7,995 nucleotides of DNA, from positions 1 through 7,995 of the forward strand of contig DAHXNM010000219.1 in assembly GCA_027365375.1 (NCBI GenBank), in the 5' to 3' direction. Numbering within the stretch: the stretch's first letter is position 1; each line of letters starts with the position of its first letter. Position numbers and translations under genes: made by a program. The notes under the pieces are model-generated. The model had not been told where the DNA came from. It made no database searches and saw only the letters and a list, made by a program, of their open reading frames with translations. Below, piece by piece: positions 5,291-7,995 of the stretch. Source of the stretch: Ferrimicrobium sp. Lineage in GTDB: Bacteria; Actinomycetota; Acidimicrobiia; Acidimicrobiales; Acidimicrobiaceae.

Positions 5291-6253
5291 TTAAGCCCGT
5301 GCCGGATGCAGATCCGCCCGCAACGACCTCTGCATGTCCTGTCGGGTACTGAAGGTGCTGTAGGCCAAGATCTCATCCAGGCCGGCCCTGGCTACCGCGC
5401 CGTGTTGACGGGGCAGGAAGACTGCGAGTGCGTCGATCTCAAACTGATCGTGACTGTCGAGCGCCACGTAGGCGATCATCTGCCGGAGGGCTCCCAACCA
5501 GAGCTTCTCGGGATGAATCGTGCACTTCACGTCGAATAGAGTGCGATCAACTATGAAGTCGCCGTCAGCGCCACCGACCCATACCGCACCGGCGAATGCA
5601 GGATTGTCGATAAAGTTGCCATCGGTAATTTGGCTCCACGCATCGTTCGCGATCGCGGCATCGGAGGTCCGTGCTATATCGTCGAGAACGTCGTTGCTCA
5701 CTGGTAGTAGAAGTGACAGTGCGTGAAGACAGGGATGGTTCTTGGGGTCAACGCCGGCAATTCGCCCACGCCGGAGTGACTCCATCTCCGCCATGACTGC
5801 CTGCCAGGTGTCCGAGTGCGCTAGCTCGCGCAACACACGCTCAGCCGAGGCAAAGTCTTCTGTACGCCCACTGCGATAGATTCCCTCTGCGATTCCCGCG
5901 AAGTACATCACCCAGGCGTTTTCTCGACTTGTGCAAGTCTCGCTTTGGTGCTCGTCCCACAAGAGCCCGAGTGCATCGTGAAAGAGTCGTGTGATGTTAG
6001 CAGATGAGCTCACGGGTGCAACCGAAGCTGTGGTAGCGAAATATGGAGTGTCTCGCATTTGACGCAAGCGAAACTCGACAGCGTGGCCCACGACGGACCA
6101 GGGGTAATCCTTGAGAAACCCCGTGGGTCGGATGGTGTCTGTCGCATCCACTTGTGCGCCTAACAACACGGACAGCGCATCGAGTTCAAAGTTAGCAGCT
6201 AGCCACTTCGAAGCCTTGCTCTGGGAATTCTTCAGTTCTCTAGTGATTGACAT
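5291..6253 (-). CDS. RecB/Cas4-like PD-(D/E)XK nuclease-fold protein
   Basis: The 320-residue protein has the ordered motif set of the RecB/PDDEXK_1 nuclease group. WSVVGHAVEFRLR gives the N-terminal G-H...E motif (H57, E60). GGADGDFIVD supplies the acidic residue D232, and LFDVKCT the D241-x-K243 pair. RQMIAYVALD supplies the QxxxY motif (Q258, Y262), followed by a strand FEIDALAVFLP. About 160 residues, largely helical, lie between the first and second motifs. Such proteins are metal-dependent DNA exonucleases or nickases acting in recombination and end processing. No Cys cluster for an iron-sulfur site is visible, which argues against Cas4 itself. An AGGAG RBS lies five bases before ATG 6253. 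It sits directly upstream of the helicase, as expected for a phage replication/recombination module. Confidence 0.7.
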   Translation of the reverse strand: MSITRELKNSQSKASKWLAANFELDALSVLLGAQVDATDTIRPTGFLKDYPWSVVGHAVEFRLRQMRDTPYFATTASVAPVSSSANITRLFHDALGLLWDEHQSETCTSRENAWVMYFAGIAEGIYRSGRTEDFASAERVLRELAHSDTWQAVMAEMESLRRGRIAGVDPKNHPCLHALSLLLPVSNDVLDDIARTSDAAIANDAWSQITDGNFIDNPAFAGAVWVGGADGDFIVDRTLFDVKCTIHPEKLWLGALRQMIAYVALDSHDQFEIDALAVFLPRQHGAVARAGLDEILAYSTFSTRQDMQRSLRADLHPARA

Positions 6254-6271
6254 CTCGGCTCCTGTTCCCTA

Positions 6272-6305
6272 GTCCTGCTTGATATGTATGCGCGCCAAGC
6301 AGGAC
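6272..6305. repeat. Perfect 10-bp inverted repeat between two genes
   Basis: GTCCTGCTTG (6272-6281) and CAAGCAGGAC (6296-6305) form perfect inverted arms with a 14-base core (6282-6295). It fills most of the 62-base gap between the zinc-ribbon stop (6316) and the nuclease-like start (6253), ending before the RBS at 6259-6263. No T-run follows on either strand. It is either a dimeric-repressor operator or an mRNA stem-loop controlling the downstream genes. Confidence 0.6.
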
Positions 6306-6315
6306 GCTGACCTTC

Positions 6316-6579
6316 CTATAGACCTCGACCGCGCTTGCGTCCCCCGGTTGGCGTGGGCGTATCGGACTTATCTGCGTTCAGCCCGTCCCCCTCCTGGACC
6401 CAAAGAGATCCGCGAAAGCGGTAGGCGTTTACCCACGTAACACCACAGGCCGAGCAAGAACACGGCTGGTAAATAGAACGGTTTTCGACGAAGTCGATCG
6501 AATCTCCAACGATGTCCTCGCTACCACATGCTGGACAAATCGAATCGTCGTTGTCTGGTATTTCTGTGTTTTTGGTCAT
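6316..6579 (-). CDS. Zinc-ribbon protein
   Basis: The 87-residue protein has two Cys knuckles: CPACG (C15, C18) and CSACG (C42, C45), with a further Cys at 40. This is a four-Cys zinc ribbon of the kind that binds nucleic acid or bridges proteins. After it comes TWVNAYRFRGSLWV, a strand pair that closes the ribbon. The tail (66-87) is hydrophilic and ends in a basic patch GGRKRGRGL. Start at ATG 6579: AAGGAGGT at 6583-6590 gives an excellent RBS, while the upstream in-frame start at 6609 has none. It is probably made with the RNA ligase and nuclease-like gene on either side. The specific function is unknown, and many phages encode such ribbons. Confidence 0.75.
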   Translation of the reverse strand: MTKNTEIPDNDDSICPACGSEDIVGDSIDFVENRSIYQPCSCSACGVTWVNAYRFRGSLWVQEGDGLNADKSDTPTPTGGRKRGRGL

Positions 6580-6582
6580 GTT

Positions 6583-6590
6583 GACCTCCT
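6583..6590 (-). promoter_or_regulatory. Strong RBS fixing the zinc-ribbon start
   Basis: AAGGAGGT on the minus strand, three to four bases before ATG 6579. It lies inside the longer open frame that begins at 6609 and so argues against that earlier start. Upstream AT-rich sequence (TATGTATATCTATAA) could hold a promoter, but none is clear. Confidence 0.65.
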
Positions 6591-6618
6591 TATAGATATA
6601 CATATGCACACCAGGGCA

Positions 6619-7929
6619 CTATGGCTCGATCATCTTCCAAATCAGATCATGAACGCGATCTTCTGGTTTGTCGTCCAACATCACAAACAACACCGCCTTA
6701 AGGTCGGACTTGAGAGCTAGTGACGCGAACCCCTTGCGATTACCATCCTCGCCGATGGTTTCCATGATGTCTCTAAACTCGTGCTCGGACCTGGTGAGCA
6801 AGTCTGCGAACTGTAGCTCTAGTGCGGACTTGGTAGTGTCCAACCACCTATAGCTTTCGTCCGGCACGATCTCCATGAGATCGTCGAACCCCTGGCCCAA
6901 GCGCAGCATCTCCCACACTCGGTGGTCCGTTAGCCCGTTCAAGGCTCTGTGAATTTCAACGTACCGAGGATGCTTCACCTTCACGCGCATCCCGGACTCG
7001 AACCGCACAACGTAACCCTCAGCGTTCTCGCGATCAGGCAGTGAGTCGAGATCGGTTTCTGGGATCGACTCGGCTTCTGCGAATGGATGCCGCGAACTCA
7101 AGGACTTTATCGATCTGCCCGTTGCGTTGTCTATCACATCGAGCAACACGCACTCGCGCCTCTGGCCGTAGTCAACCACAATTCGATTATCGGGCGCTAT
7201 CCACTCAAAGAGCCAAGTTTCGCCCTTAGTGATGGTCCATGAATACTCGGCTAGCCACTCCCTCGCCGCTAGCGCCTGGTCCGATGTGAAGGATCCGCGT
7301 GTATTCACTGCCAGCTCTCCGTGATGCGGGTAGGCGACAATTAACGATCCGTCCACCTTGTCGGTGACCGTAAAGGTCTCATCGGGAATATCAGGCAGGT
7401 CGGGTGAGGCGTGCTCGCTGAGATTCCAGAACTTCGGGAACGGTCGAGCAAGGACAAGCCCGGTTTCATCCACAACCAGTCCTCGGCACAGGCGCGTCTC
7501 GTTGTTCCAGGTTTGTGAGTACTGAGCGCGATCCGTATAGTTGTACAGAATCCGTCCGTCATCGGACTCCTTGCGAGCGATCATCCCAGTTGAGACCATT
7601 AGGTCCAGGTTCTCAAGATCTAGTAGATCGCCTATTGTCGTCCAGAGTCCTGCGCTAGATCCACACACAACGCTCATCACGGCTCGTCTTCGAAGTTCCG
7701 CACGTCCTAGCCGGACATTGCTATCCACGATCTGTCTCCACCTCAAGGGTGGCAAGAGAGGGCTGTCTAATGCTCCACGCTTGCGCTCCCACACACCTCG
7801 CCCAAACTCGTCGGTGCGCCACGCGGGTTCGCCGTCGACCCACGCTGTGAGCCGACAACCTCTGATCCGGACCTGAATTCGTTTTGAAGCTTCCTTGAGT
7901 GCTTCTGCATTAGTGCCAACTGCTGACAT
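6619..7929 (-). CDS. T4 Rnl1-type RNA ligase with N-terminal extension
   Basis: This ATP-dependent ligase (436 residues) seals RNA ends through a lysine-AMP intermediate. The nucleotidyltransferase motifs are in order. Motif I is KVDGS (K191 is the adenylated lysine); NTRGSF (209-214) matches the STKGS-like element after it. Motif III is WLFEWIAPDNRIVVDYG (E242), motif IV EGYVVRF (E304), and motif V RVKVK (K317, K319). The upstream LCRGLVVDE and FPKFWNLSEH are typical Rnl1 landmarks. T4 Rnl1 has its lysine at 99, so this protein has about 90 extra residues in front, basic and without a recognised domain. The long start is favoured: GGGGAG lies five bases before ATG 7929, which itself is 11 bases after the preceding stop. 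An internal ATG (Met85, at 7677) lacks a clear RBS. The family role includes repair of tRNAs cut by host anticodon nucleases. Confidence 0.88.
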   Translation of the reverse strand: MSAVGTNAEALKEASKRIQVRIRGCRLTAWVDGEPAWRTDEFGRGVWERKRGALDSPLLPPLRWRQIVDSNVRLGRAELRRRAVMSVVCGSSAGLWTTIGDLLDLENLDLMVSTGMIARKESDDGRILYNYTDRAQYSQTWNNETRLCRGLVVDETGLVLARPFPKFWNLSEHASPDLPDIPDETFTVTDKVDGSLIVAYPHHGELAVNTRGSFTSDQALAAREWLAEYSWTITKGETWLFEWIAPDNRIVVDYGQRRECVLLDVIDNATGRSIKSLSSRHPFAEAESIPETDLDSLPDRENAEGYVVRFESGMRVKVKHPRYVEIHRALNGLTDHRVWEMLRLGQGFDDLMEIVPDESYRWLDTTKSALELQFADLLTRSEHEFRDIMETIGEDGNRKGFASLALKSDLKAVLFVMLDDKPEDRVHDLIWKMIEP

Positions 7930-7940
7930 GCGATCTCCCC

Positions 7941-7995
7941 TCAGCTCCCAGAGATGTCGGCGAGGATGTGCGTTAGCTCATCGGACACCTGTTCG
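7941..7995 (-). CDS. C-terminal end of an unknown gene (starts beyond window)
   Basis: A minus-strand frame enters from the right edge and ends in TGA at 7943-7941. The readable tail is EQVSDELTHILADISGS, helix-like. It ends 11 bases before the RNA ligase start, matching the close spacing of the genes that follow, so it is probably the preceding gene of the same operon. Only 17 codons are visible, so no function can be given. Confidence 0.45.
   Translation of the reverse strand, partial: EQVSDELTHILADISGS

Noticed and set aside
5291..6253. Cas4 identity for the RecB-like protein, implying a CRISPR locus.
   Set aside because: There is no iron-sulfur cysteine set, no cas genes and no repeat-spacer array in the window.
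661..7278. A 16-base direct repeat, TCGCCGCTAGCGCCTG, at 661-676 and 7263-7278.
   Set aside because: In both places it encodes QALAA in the same frame of two unrelated genes (XRE regulator, RNA ligase). With no matching flanks, it is best read as a coincidence.

Overview
The window is most likely accessory DNA, from a prophage remnant, phage-like island or plasmid of a bacterium. An actinobacterium is favoured but not proven. The hints are moderate GC (by eye a little above half), two genes with a TANNNT -10 box placed exactly for leaderless transcription, and an XRE regulator with a C-terminal domain that I associate with actinobacterial toxin-antitoxin pairs. There are no rRNA, tRNA or CRISPR features and no obvious core metabolic genes. 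Family names rest on reading motifs in the translated sequence, not on database searches.

Left end (1-345): a plus-strand gene tail (2-184) overlaps a DUF2493-like gene that starts at 159 with a good RBS but keeps only its first ~27 residues. Facing it on the minus strand is the N-terminal ~31 residues of a probable nucleotidyltransferase, which starts on a GTG overlapping the stop of the XRE gene. Both fragments lose their family resemblance at the same place, about 233-246, so this looks like a recombination or deletion junction (or an assembly misjoin). The XRE regulator (332-931) is therefore left without its partner.

Decayed toxin-antitoxin stretch (931-1397): both leaderless-type promoters lie here. 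One serves the XRE gene. The other serves a 51-residue ORF too short for usual ORF cut-offs, translationally coupled to a Fic/Doc-like fragment that has lost its catalytic half.

Long minus-strand block (7995 down to 1459): at least eleven genes run one way with short gaps or overlaps and mostly strong RBSs, read in the order: unknown gene tail, T4 Rnl1-type RNA ligase with ~90 extra N-terminal residues, zinc-ribbon protein, RecB/Cas4-like PD-(D/E)XK protein, RepA-type RecA-fold helicase/ATPase, three small unknown proteins, MmcB-like nuclease, a small basic protein, then an AbiEii nucleotidyltransferase with a DUF6922 partner. The first part resembles a phage or plasmid replication/repair module. 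The last two genes form a toxin-antitoxin-like cargo pair at the operon end.

Two perfect inverted repeats with AT-rich cores sit between genes of the block (6272-6305 and 4460-4486) and may be operators or mRNA hairpins. I found no convincing intrinsic terminator. The points most worth attention are the double-truncation junction, the extended RNA ligase in a cluster with two nucleases and a helicase, the three toxin-antitoxin-like loci within 2.5 kb, and the intercistronic inverted repeats.
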